A stretch of 57,986 nucleotides of DNA from Myxococcales bacterium. Its GTDB lineage: Bacteria > Myxococcota > B64-G9. Of this stretch, positions 42,987 to 50,922 are shown piece after piece (within the stretch, counting starts at the first letter, position 1; every line of letters begins with the position of its first letter). The notes beneath the pieces were generated by a model, which worked only from the letters and a program-made list of their open reading frames with translations, ran no database searches and was not told the DNA's origin. The position numbers were made by a program, and so were the translations under genes. The stretch lies in assembly GCA_012798435.1 (NCBI GenBank), contig JAAZNF010000075.1:1-57986 (forward strand), written 5' to 3'.

Positions 42987-43685
42987 ATGCCAAGACCCAT
43001 CTTCGACCCCGACGTCGTCCACCAGTGCGCGCTCGCCGCCATCGGCAAGCCGAAGCCCGCCATGTTCGAGGTCTTCGCCGACGCCATGGAGGAGCATTAC
43101 CCCGGCGTGCTCGACCGCGGCCAGCCCTGGATCTACTCCATCGCCGGCGGGGCCATGATCCAGATGAAGCTCTATTACGCCTCGCTGTACGAATACATCA
43201 TGATCTGGGGCACGCCCATCGGTTCCGAGGGGCACTCGGGGCGGCACTTGTGCGGCTTCTGGGACACGGTGATCGACGGCGAGACCTGGTACTACGGCGA
43301 GGGGCAGTTCGAGAAGACGGTGTACCGGCCGGGCGACCGCATCTACGTGGGACCGGGCCAGGCCCGGGCCATGAACTTCACGAACGGGGTGTGGGCGGTG
43401 GAATACGAGCGCGGCCCGCTGCCCCTGTCGATGCCGTTCGGGCTGGCTGACGAGATTTTCTCCTGCCTCGACTTCTGCACCGCGGCCCAGACGGTGAGCC
43501 TGTACACCGACCTGGTGTGCCGGCACTTCGGGCGCACCCTGGGGGCGGTGCCGGGCGCCGGGGGACTGGTGCGAACCGTCACCGGCGCGGTGGGTGGCCT
43601 GGCGCGCAAGATCACCTTCGCCTTGCAGCCGCCGCCCGAGGTGGAGGCCATCCCCAAGGAGAACATCCGCTGGTTGTGCCGGTAG
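42987..43685 (+). CDS. ERG2 / sigma-1 receptor-like protein (sterol C8 isomerase family)
   Basis: 232 residues. The whole length follows fungal ERG2 and animal sigma-1 receptor: FDPDVVHQ near the start, AGGAMIQMKLYYASLYEYIMIWGTPIGSEGHSG split over residues 53-85, YRPGDRIYVGPGQA (113-126) and WAVEYERGPLPLSMPFGLADEIFS (136-159). By recall of the human protein, its two pocket acids D126 (ISDTIISG) and E172 (VEYGRG) correspond here to D93 (FWDTVIDG) and E139 (VEYERG), both kept. Unlike the eukaryotic proteins it has no N-terminal membrane helix before FDPD. The C-terminus (183-232) is a Gly-rich extension. In fungi the enzyme moves the sterol double bond from C8 to C7. In a bacterium the substrate is unknown, but a 5-alpha-reductase operon lies 9 kb away. 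A short non-coding gap separates it from the S46 gene. Confidence 0.85.
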   Translation: MPRPIFDPDVVHQCALAAIGKPKPAMFEVFADAMEEHYPGVLDRGQPWIYSIAGGAMIQMKLYYASLYEYIMIWGTPIGSEGHSGRHLCGFWDTVIDGETWYYGEGQFEKTVYRPGDRIYVGPGQARAMNFTNGVWAVEYERGPLPLSMPFGLADEIFSCLDFCTAAQTVSLYTDLVCRHFGRTLGAVPGAGGLVRTVTGAVGGLARKITFALQPPPEVEAIPKENIRWLCR

Positions 43686-43703
43686 GAGGAGAGACTTTTT
43701 CTT

Positions 43704-43724
43704 CACGCGGCTGCGGGCTGCGTG
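43704..43724 (+). other. Small hairpin between the ERG2-like and S46 genes
   Basis: CACGC (43704-43708) pairs with GCGTG (43720-43724) with a partial inner stem. It lies just ahead of the GAGGAGAGGAAGG ribosome site of the S46 gene and could affect its translation or partly stop transcription. Weak evidence. Confidence 0.3.
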
Positions 43725-43745
43725 AGGAGAGGAAGGAGCGGGATC

Positions 43746-45827
43746 ATGAAACGCGCACTGGTGTGGGCCCTGGGGGTGCTGTTTTCGGCGAGCGCCGCGG
43801 CCGACGAGGGCATGTGGTTGCTCAATGACTTCCCCGCGACGCTGGTGAAGAAGCGCTACAACTTCCTCCCCGACCAGAAGTGGCTCGACCACGTGCGGCT
43901 GTCCTCGGTGCGGCTGGCCCAGGGTTGCTCGGGGAGCTTCGTCTCGCCGGACGGGCTGATCCTCACCAACCACCACTGCGCCCACTCGTGCGTGGAGCAG
44001 CTCTCCAGCGCCGAGAAGGACTTCGTGCGCGACGGCTTCTACGCCGCCACGCTCGCCGAGGAGAAGAAGTGCCCCGAGCTCGAGGCCAACGTGCTGGAGG
44101 AGATCCGGGACGTGACGAAGCGCGTGCTGGACGCGGGCGGCAAGAAGAGCGGCGCCGCCTGGAACGACGCCACCCGGGCCGAGATTGCTCGCATCGAGAA
44201 GGAGTGCGCCGCGGGGACGGAGGTGCGCTGCGACGTGGTGACGCTGTACAACGGCGGGCGCTACCATCTGTACCGCTACCGGCGCTACCAGGATCTGCGG
44301 CTGGTGTTCGTGCCGGAGTTCGCCATCGCCTTCTTCGGCGGCGATCCCGACAACTTCACCTACCCCCGCTACGATCTCGACATGGCCTTCGTGCGGGCCT
44401 ACCACAACGGCCAGCCGGCGAAGGTGGAGCACTTCTTGCGCTGGTCTGAGGCCGGCGCGGCCGAGGGCGAGCTGACCTTCGTCACCGGCCACCCCGGCGC
44501 CACCCAGCGCCGCCTCACGGTGGCCGAGCTCGAGGTGCAGCGCGACGTGGCGCTGCCGCTCGTGCTGCACTACCTGCTCGAGCTGCGCGGGGTGCTGTCG
44601 CAGTTCAACCGCTCCTCGGAGGAGCACAAGCGCATCTCGACCGCCAACCTGTTCTACGTGGAGAACGGCGTCAAGGCCCGCCGCGGCATGTGGCAGGCGC
44701 TGCTCGAGCCGGGCTTTCTCTCGCAGAAGATCGCCGCCGAGGAGAAATTGCGCCAGGCCATCCGCCGCCGTCCCGCGCTGGCGCACCGGGTGGGCCGAGC
44801 CTTCGAGGAGATCGCCGCCTCCCAGAAGACCCTGCGCGCGTTCCTGCCGCGGGCGATGTTCTTGGAATACGATCCCAAGGTCCCGCTGCTCCGGGGGCTG
44901 GGCACCCGCGAGGATCTGCTGCGCATCGCCCTCCATCTGGTGCGGCTCGCGGACGAGCGCGAGAAGCCCAACGAGGAACGCCTGAGCGAGTACAGCGACG
45001 CCAACCTGCCGGCCCTGGAGCAGGAGGTCCTCGTCGCGGCGCCCTTCTACGACGACATGCAGGAGGTGCTGCTCGCATACTCGCTGTCGAAGCTGCGCGA
45101 GGCGCTGGGGCCGGACGACCCGGCGGTGAAGGCCATCCTGGGAGCGGAGTCGCCCGAGGAGCTGGCCCGGCGGGCCATCCGCGAGACGAAGCTCAAGGAC
45201 CTCGCCTTCCGTCGCGCGTTGTTTGCCGGCGGTCGGGCGGCGTTGGCCGAGTGTCGTGACCCGCTCATCGAGCTGGCGCGGCGCATCGACGGGCCGGGCC
45301 GGGAGGCGCGCAAACAGATATGGGAGCGAGTGGTGGCGCCGGTGCGCCGGGCCAGCGAGGCCATCGCCGCGGCGCGCTTCGCCCTGGAAGGGACGGCCGC
45401 CTATCCCGACGCCACCTTCACCCTGCGCATCAGCTACGGGGCGGTGCAGGGGTACCGCGAGTTCGAGCGCGACATCCGTCCGCACACCGATTTTCGCGGG
45501 GCCTTCGCGCGCCACACCGGGCGGGAGCCGTACGCGCTGCCGGCCTCCTGGCTGGCCGCCAAGGAGCGGCTGGAGCTGGACACGCCGTTCAACTTCTGCA
45601 CCACCAACGACATCATCGGCGGCAACTCCGGCTCGCCGGTGATCAACCAGAACGCCGAGATGGTGGGGCTGGTCTTCGACGGCAACCTCCAGAGCCTGGG
45701 CGGGGATTTCTACTATGACGGCAGCCAGAACCGCACCGTAGCGGTGAGCTCGCGGGGCATGCTTCACGCCCTGGAGCGCATCTATCGCGCGGAGCGGATC
45801 CTCAAGGAGATCGCGCCCAAGAAGTGA
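43746..45827 (+). CDS. S46-family dipeptidyl-peptidase (DPP7-like), secreted
   Basis: 693 residues with a signal peptide (to about 19, ASAAADEGMW, the S46 N-terminus). The trypsin-like catalytic triad is visible: H77 in LTNHHC, an Asp in YPRYDLDMAF (D210 or D212) and S628 in GGNSGSPV. The large alpha-helical cap between the two protease lobes is present. Eighteen residues after the Ser is Gly in FDGN, where DPP11 enzymes have Arg and DPP7 enzymes Gly, as I recall; this would predict hydrophobic rather than acidic P1 preference. It should release dipeptides in the periplasm or outside. ATG 43746 has a strong ribosome site. Confidence 0.92.
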   Translation: MKRALVWALGVLFSASAAADEGMWLLNDFPATLVKKRYNFLPDQKWLDHVRLSSVRLAQGCSGSFVSPDGLILTNHHCAHSCVEQLSSAEKDFVRDGFYAATLAEEKKCPELEANVLEEIRDVTKRVLDAGGKKSGAAWNDATRAEIARIEKECAAGTEVRCDVVTLYNGGRYHLYRYRRYQDLRLVFVPEFAIAFFGGDPDNFTYPRYDLDMAFVRAYHNGQPAKVEHFLRWSEAGAAEGELTFVTGHPGATQRRLTVAELEVQRDVALPLVLHYLLELRGVLSQFNRSSEEHKRISTANLFYVENGVKARRGMWQALLEPGFLSQKIAAEEKLRQAIRRRPALAHRVGRAFEEIAASQKTLRAFLPRAMFLEYDPKVPLLRGLGTREDLLRIALHLVRLADEREKPNEERLSEYSDANLPALEQEVLVAAPFYDDMQEVLLAYSLSKLREALGPDDPAVKAILGAESPEELARRAIRETKLKDLAFRRALFAGGRAALAECRDPLIELARRIDGPGREARKQIWERVVAPVRRASEAIAAARFALEGTAAYPDATFTLRISYGAVQGYREFERDIRPHTDFRGAFARHTGREPYALPASWLAAKERLELDTPFNFCTTNDIIGGNSGSPVINQNAEMVGLVFDGNLQSLGGDFYYDGSQNRTVAVSSRGMLHALERIYRAERILKEIAPKK

Positions 45828-45855
45828 CGTGGTTTTGGCGCGACGATCGCGCGAC

Positions 45856-45884
45856 TTGGCCGAGACCGAAAGCTGCGCTATCAT
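45856..45884 (+). promoter_or_regulatory. Promoter of the PKD/Cys-rich lipoprotein gene, probably leaderless
   Basis: TTGGCC (45856-45861), 17 nt, TATCAT (45879-45884), then GCCGCC and ATG 45891. The -10 is 6 nt before the ATG and no ribosome site is seen. Confidence 0.6.
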
Positions 45885-45890
45885 GCCGCC

Positions 45891-47933
45891 ATGGGAAGAA
45901 TAGCTCATGGGCTGACGGGTCTTGGGCTGGCGCTGTGGTGCGGAGCGTGTTTGAGCGAAACCGCCGGCCCCAACCGGTCCCCGGTCGCCGAGGCCGGGCC
46001 GGATCGCGCGGTCCAGGTCGGCGAAAGCCTGATCCTCGACGGGAGCGAAAGCCGTGATCCGGACGGAGACGCGCTCTCGGGCGCCTGGCGCCTGCTGGTG
46101 GTCCCGGACGGTGCCCAGGCGGTGCCGGTCCCTCTGGACACGGATCCGCTTCGCGCCCAGCTCACCCCCGACCGCGCCGGGCTGTGGATGGTGGGCCTGC
46201 GAGTGCGCGACCGGGCCGGCCTGACGGCCTCGGACGCGCTGGTGATCCGGGTCGAGCCGCCCCAGGCCTGCCAGCGGGACGATGATTGTGAGGACTTCGA
46301 CTACTGCAACGGGCTCGACACCTGCGACCCGCAAGGGGTGTGCCGGCACTCGGGCAACCCGTGTCCGGGAAACACCATCTGCGACAGCCCGAAGAAGCGC
46401 TGCGTTGACTGCCTGCGCGACGAGCACTGCCCGCCGCCGGGCGAGCTGTGCCAGAAGGCGCACTGCGAAAGCGAGGCCGGCCTGTGCCGGACGGTGAACG
46501 ACGATGGCGCCGCCTGCGACGACGGCGACTTCTGCAACGGCAAGGACAACTGTCGCGACGGAGCCTGCTCGGTCCACAGCGATCCTCCCGAGTGCCCCTT
46601 CGGCTGCAACTCGTCGGCCAACCGCTGCAACGAGTGCCAGGACAGCGGCGCCTGCGACGATGGCAACGCCTGCACCGATGATCGCTGCGAGAACCAGGCC
46701 TGCCTCCACCCCTGTCTGGACTCCCGCTGTGCCCACCTCGAGCCACGGCCCGGCTCGGAGCCCGGCTCCGCGAGCTTCGAAATCGACACCTGCCCCGGCG
46801 CGGTGAGCCCGGGGAACGTGCTGTGCCAGTCGAGCCGCAACCAGTCCGCGCTGCTCATCGACGAGAACCTCGACGAGGGCTTCGGCATGTTCGATACCGT
46901 GAGCAGCGAGGTCACCCTGGAGAGCGCGGCCCAAAACCCGCGCCGGCCGGGACTGAAGGGCGCCCGCATCTGTATGAACATGTCTGTGGTGTCCACCTCG
47001 CTCGACACCCGCGGGCTCGCCGATGTGCTGGTGGCCTTCTCGGCGGCCAACGAGTCGCTGGGGACGGATCAGATGTTCGTGCTCGACTACACCACCAACG
47101 GCAGCGACTGGGTGAGTCTGTTCATGTTCGGCGAGGGCAAGCCGCAGGCCTACCGGGACTTCTTCGTGTTTCTGCCCGCCGACGCGGAGAACCAGGAAGA
47201 CGTCACCATCAGCTTCTTTCTGCTGGGCAACAACCTCGGCGCCAGCGACTGCGCCAAGCTCGATGACGTGCGCGTGTTTGCGCTGCTGCCGGCGGCACGC
47301 ACGAACGACCTGCTCAGCGCGGACTTCGAGGGCACGCCTTGCACCCTGGGTGCCTTCACCGTCACCGGAAACGCCGGCGACGTGACGCCCATCCTGGACA
47401 GCGGAAGCTGCCGGGTGCGCCTGAAGGAGAACCGCAACGGCGCGCTGGTATCGCCGCTCATCGACACCAGCGCGGTGGCGCGCGAGAACCTGCTGCGCCT
47501 GAGCTGGGAGTGGAAGGCGGAGGGTGACGTGCGGGAGAACCGCTACTGGTTGGTCGAGTTCTCGATCGACAACGGCGGGACCTGGCTGCCGTTGGCCGCC
47601 ACCGGCCACGCTGAGCCACCGCTGAGTTACACACGCTTCTCGGTGCTGCTCCCGTGCGAGGCCTACGGCACGCAGTCGCTGCGCTTCCGTTTCATCGCCC
47701 CGGATACCGCCAGCTCGGGAGCGTCCGAGCTGGCCTACATCGACAACGTGCGGCTTTCCGCGATCGAGCCGCAGTGGGTCGACGCATTCTCTCCCATCGA
47801 GGATCTGGGCGGCGGCGTGCTGGGTGGCCACATCAGCTCGAGCCAGGGCGGCACGGCGCGGGTCGAGTGCCGCATCGGCTGTGGCCCGAACCTGCTGTGG
47901 ACCTCCCGCGAAGACATCAGCATTCAACAATAG
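45891..47933 (+). CDS. Lipoprotein with PKD domain, Cys-rich repeats and beta-sandwich domains
   Basis: 680 residues. The signal ends at W-C-G-A-C (C20 likely lipidated; a Cys at -3 is unusual). A PKD-type domain fills about 28-125 (AEAGPDRAVQVGESLILDGS, DPDGD). A Cys-rich region (about 130-285) has units such as CDDGDFCNGKDNC and CDDGNACTDDRC, related to those of the 1046-residue lipoprotein at 11237. The C-terminal part has two acidic-loop beta domains (KLDDVRVFAL, AYIDNVRLSA), like the jelly-roll domains of the same paralogue. A surface adhesin or scaffold is the best guess. Convergent with the small TM gene (15-nt gap). Confidence 0.8.
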   Translation: MGRIAHGLTGLGLALWCGACLSETAGPNRSPVAEAGPDRAVQVGESLILDGSESRDPDGDALSGAWRLLVVPDGAQAVPVPLDTDPLRAQLTPDRAGLWMVGLRVRDRAGLTASDALVIRVEPPQACQRDDDCEDFDYCNGLDTCDPQGVCRHSGNPCPGNTICDSPKKRCVDCLRDEHCPPPGELCQKAHCESEAGLCRTVNDDGAACDDGDFCNGKDNCRDGACSVHSDPPECPFGCNSSANRCNECQDSGACDDGNACTDDRCENQACLHPCLDSRCAHLEPRPGSEPGSASFEIDTCPGAVSPGNVLCQSSRNQSALLIDENLDEGFGMFDTVSSEVTLESAAQNPRRPGLKGARICMNMSVVSTSLDTRGLADVLVAFSAANESLGTDQMFVLDYTTNGSDWVSLFMFGEGKPQAYRDFFVFLPADAENQEDVTISFFLLGNNLGASDCAKLDDVRVFALLPAARTNDLLSADFEGTPCTLGAFTVTGNAGDVTPILDSGSCRVRLKENRNGALVSPLIDTSAVARENLLRLSWEWKAEGDVRENRYWLVEFSIDNGGTWLPLAATGHAEPPLSYTRFSVLLPCEAYGTQSLRFRFIAPDTASSGASELAYIDNVRLSAIEPQWVDAFSPIEDLGGGVLGGHISSSQGGTARVECRIGCGPNLLWTSREDISIQQ

Positions 47934-47948
47934 CGCCGGCGTCCGGTG

Positions 47949-48305
47949 TCAGCCTTCGGACACCCAGGGGACCAGGTCGAGGCCGAAGACCAGCCCAAGG
48001 CAGCCGGCGATCACGATCCCGAAACACAGCGCCGCCTGCAGCGGGGAGGGGCGCAGCCGCTGGAACAGCAGGCTGCCGCCGAGCAGGCCGCCGAGCGCCA
48101 GCAGCGGGCCTCCCACGTTCCAGGCCATCTCGGCCAGCCGCGCCGAGGCGCTGGCGCGGTGCAGCAGCGCGGCCAGCACAAGGGCCAGCGTGGTTCCCAC
48201 GACCAGGCCGCATATCCCGCCCACCCAGGCGAACGATGGGGCCACCGGCTCGCCGTCATCGGTCGGCTCGGGCAGCGGCTGGTTTTCTGGTTTGGGGGTC
48301 ATCAT
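47949..48305 (-). CDS. Hypothetical membrane protein (3-4 helices) at the end of the lpxB operon
   Basis: 118 residues from ATG 48305, which overlaps the preceding glycosyltransferase stop (ATGA). A Pro-rich N-terminus is followed by hydrophobic segments about 27-48, 61-80 and 87-110 (FAWVGGICGLVVGTTLALVLAALL, LLALGGLLGGSLLF, ALCFGIVIAGCLGLVFGL). No family recognised. Position suggests an envelope role. Confidence 0.65.
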   Translation of the reverse strand: MMTPKPENQPLPEPTDDGEPVAPSFAWVGGICGLVVGTTLALVLAALLHRASASARLAEMAWNVGGPLLALGGLLGGSLLFQRLRPSPLQAALCFGIVIAGCLGLVFGLDLVPWVSEG

Positions 48306-49786
48306 GGCGGCTCGCCTTGCGGAGGAATTCCCAGGCACGCCCAGAAACGGTACTGCCGGGCCCGCCAGGGCGCCTCGGGTCCGTCCTTGAGGAGGAGAAA
48401 GCGCTCCGCGGCCCCTTGGCAAACGGCGGGCGGCCGCAGCGTGTCCGAGGCGGGTTGCAGCACCAGCAGCCGGGGGGGTCGGCTGCGCGGCGGCAACTCC
48501 TCATCCCAGAGATCGTACTGGGAGCGCCGACCCGGCGCGGGCAGGTAACGGACGCTGTGTCCGGTGTAGTAGGAGAGGGCGCTGGTGGTGGCATACCCTT
48601 CGGCCGCCAGCGCGGCGCCCAGGGCGTCGGCGTCGTCCGCAGCCTCCCGCGCCAGCTCCCACCAGCCCCGCAGGCGCGCCGTGGCATCGCGATCCGGAGA
48701 AATGGGCAGGAACGGCATCAACGCCTGGAGGTGGATGAGCACCGAAAAGAGCCCGGCGATTCCCACGGCCAAGGCGGTCCACAGGCCCCGCCGACGCACA
48801 AACCACCTGCCGCCAGAGATCATCCACGGCACGGCGGGCAATGCCGCCGTCCAGGCCGCCGCCGGCCAGTTGGCCTCGACCTTGTGGAACAGCGAGAGCC
48901 CGGCGCATAGCAGCACAAGCGGGGCCGCCAGGCACCAGCACAGGAAGATCTGCGGCCGGGTGGTGGCGACGCGCCGGGAGAAGCCGGTGGCCAGAAACAG
49001 CGCCAGGGCCACCGCCGCCACCGGGCCCAGCACGCCAAGCTGTCCGCCGATGAATTGCACAAAGTGCAGAGGGGCGAAGGATGCGTCGGCAAAGGCGTGG
49101 TGGGCCTGAAAAGTCAGCGAGCCGCCCCGGTGCATGGCATTCCAGGCCAAGTGCGGAACGAGCAGCCCCAGCGCCACGGCACCCGCCAGAACACTGTGGG
49201 GTGAGAGCAGTGCTTCGCGGCCAGTGCGCGACGCCGCGGCGTACAAGAGCAGGCCCAGCACCGCGAGAAAACCGGTGTTCTTCGAGAGCACGCACAACCC
49301 GAGTGCCAGGCCCAGCCCCACCCACGCCGAGCGCCGGTCGGCCCGCAGGCGCAGGGCGAAGAACAGGGTCCACGACCAGCCAAAGGCCAGAGCGGTTTCC
49401 GGAGTGCTGATCAGGGAGCCCACCGAAAGGATCGGCGTCGCGCTCCCCAGGACGGCGATCCACAGGGCCTGACGAGGGCTGGCGGAGAGCGTGAGCGCGT
49501 TCTGGAACAGGAGCCAGGAGGTCGCCGCGCCCAATAGGATGGCCGGCAGGCGCACCGCGAGCTCGGATTCCCCCAGGAGACCGGCGGATAGGTGGATCAG
49601 CCAGGCCAGAAGCGGCGGGTGATCGAAGTAGCCCCAGGCCGGCTGGCGCGACCAGGCCAGGTAGTAGGCCTCGTCCGGGGATAGCTCGAGCCGCCCCGCC
49701 AGGAACAGGCGCAGGCCGCTCAGGATCACCAAGAAGACCCCCAGCGCGAGCGCGGAGTTTCGTTCCTCTTGGTTCGCGAAGATCAT
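48302..49786 (-). CDS. Polytopic glycosyltransferase (ArnT/GT39/GT83-like)
   Basis: 494 residues, about 10-12 hydrophobic helices. Near the N-terminus LSPDEAYYLAWSRQ and YFDHPPLLAWLIHLS carry the acidic D-E motif and the DHPP loop of lipid-linked-sugar transferases of the PMT/ArnT type. These act on the outer face of the inner membrane with undecaprenyl-phosphate sugars. ATG 49786 overlaps the lpxB stop. Coupling to lpxB suggests transfer of a sugar or aminosugar to lipid A or core. Confidence 0.82.
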   Translation of the reverse strand: MIFANQEERNSALALGVFLVILSGLRLFLAGRLELSPDEAYYLAWSRQPAWGYFDHPPLLAWLIHLSAGLLGESELAVRLPAILLGAATSWLLFQNALTLSASPRQALWIAVLGSATPILSVGSLISTPETALAFGWSWTLFFALRLRADRRSAWVGLGLALGLCVLSKNTGFLAVLGLLLYAAASRTGREALLSPHSVLAGAVALGLLVPHLAWNAMHRGGSLTFQAHHAFADASFAPLHFVQFIGGQLGVLGPVAAVALALFLATGFSRRVATTRPQIFLCWCLAAPLVLLCAGLSLFHKVEANWPAAAWTAALPAVPWMISGGRWFVRRRGLWTALAVGIAGLFSVLIHLQALMPFLPISPDRDATARLRGWWELAREAADDADALGAALAAEGYATTSALSYYTGHSVRYLPAPGRRSQYDLWDEELPPRSRPPRLLVLQPASDTLRPPAVCQGAAERFLLLKDGPEAPWRARQYRFWACLGIPPQGEPP

Positions 49787-50922
49787 GTCACCTCGCTCGA
49801 TCCGCCGGACGATGCGGTCGCACCCACCAGAACGGATTTTACAATCTCGGCGACCCGCGGCGCGGGCGGCCGAGCTCCCAGCCGGGCGCGGACGTCCCGG
49901 TAGCCTTCCAGCACCGCAGCGCGCGCCGGGCCATCCTCCAGCAGGCGCTCGGCGGCCTCGGCCACTGCCTGAGGACGGGCGCCGTGCTGCAGCAGCTCGG
50001 GCAGCACCTCGCGGCCGGCCAGGATGTTCACGATGCACACGTGGCGCAGGCGGAAGATGGGCCGCACCAGCGCGTAGGTCGTCCATGACACCTTGTAGAG
50101 CACCACCGCCGGGACCTCGAGCAGGGCGGCCTCCAGGGTCGCAGTGCCCGAGGCGCACAGCGCGAGCCGGGCGCCCCGCAGCGCCGCCTGCCCGCCGGCC
50201 ACAGGCTCGGTGTGGACACCCGCGGAGAGCAGCCGCTCTTGCATCTCGGTGCCATTCATCTCCGGCGCCACTGCCAGCACGAACCGCAGCTCGGGGCGCC
50301 GCTCCTGCAGCATCCGGGCCGCGTCCGCGATCACAGGCAGCAACCGCTCGACCTCGCGCGGCCGGCTCCCCGGCAGCAAGGCGACCCGCGCGGGGAGGGC
50401 GGGCGTCGTCGACTGGAGCCCGGCCAGGGGATGACCCACGTACTCCGTGGGGATCCCGAAGCCGGCGAAGAACTCGGCCTCGAAGGGGAAGATCACGCAC
50501 AGGCGCGCCACCCGGCGCCGAAGCTGCTCTACCCGCGCGCGGCGCCAGGCCCAGGCCTGCGGCGCGATGTAGTAGACCACGGGAACCCCGAGGCGGCGCA
50601 GGCGCCGGGCCAGGCGCAGGTTGAAATCGGGAAGATCCAGGAGCAGCGCCGCGTCCGGACGGACCCGCTCGACCTCCGAGCGAATGGCCCGAAACACCCG
50701 GCGGATGGCCGGGAGTCGCCGCAGCGCCTCGCTCACCCCCACCACGTTGAGGGCCTGCGCGTCCGCCACTCGGCGTAAGCCAGCGCGGGAAAGGCGCTCG
50801 CCGCCAAGGCCGAAGCAATCCAGATCCGGCACATCGCGCCGGAGCGCCTCCAGCACCGCGGCGCCATGGCTGTCGGCCGATGCCTCGCCGGCCACCAGCA
50901 GCAGTCGGGGCGGGCGGCTCAC
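49783..50922 (-). CDS. lpxB: Lipid-A-disaccharide synthase
   Basis: 379 residues, close to the E. coli length. N-terminal VAGEASADSHGAAVLEAL is the family signature, followed by CFGLGGERL, NVVGVSEAL, LLLDLPDFNLRLA, YYIAPQAWAWRRAR and LLPGSRPREVERLLP. GTG 50922 overlaps the upstream oxidoreductase stop. It joins UDP-diacylglucosamine and lipid X to give the tetraacyl disaccharide. Proof that the cell makes lipid A-based LPS. Confidence 0.95.
   Translation of the reverse strand: MSRPPRLLLVAGEASADSHGAAVLEALRRDVPDLDCFGLGGERLSRAGLRRVADAQALNVVGVSEALRRLPAIRRVFRAIRSEVERVRPDAALLLDLPDFNLRLARRLRRLGVPVVYYIAPQAWAWRRARVEQLRRRVARLCVIFPFEAEFFAGFGIPTEYVGHPLAGLQSTTPALPARVALLPGSRPREVERLLPVIADAARMLQERRPELRFVLAVAPEMNGTEMQERLLSAGVHTEPVAGGQAALRGARLALCASGTATLEAALLEVPAVVLYKVSWTTYALVRPIFRLRHVCIVNILAGREVLPELLQHGARPQAVAEAAERLLEDGPARAAVLEGYRDVRARLGARPPAPRVAEIVKSVLVGATASSGGSSEVT

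Noticed and set aside
42657-47930. Very long minus-strand open frame (over 5 kb) antisense to the ERG2-like, S46 and PKD lipoprotein genes
   Set aside because: The plus-strand genes have full domains, signals and ribosome sites; the antisense product is low-complexity and arises from GC-rich third positions that remove stop codons.
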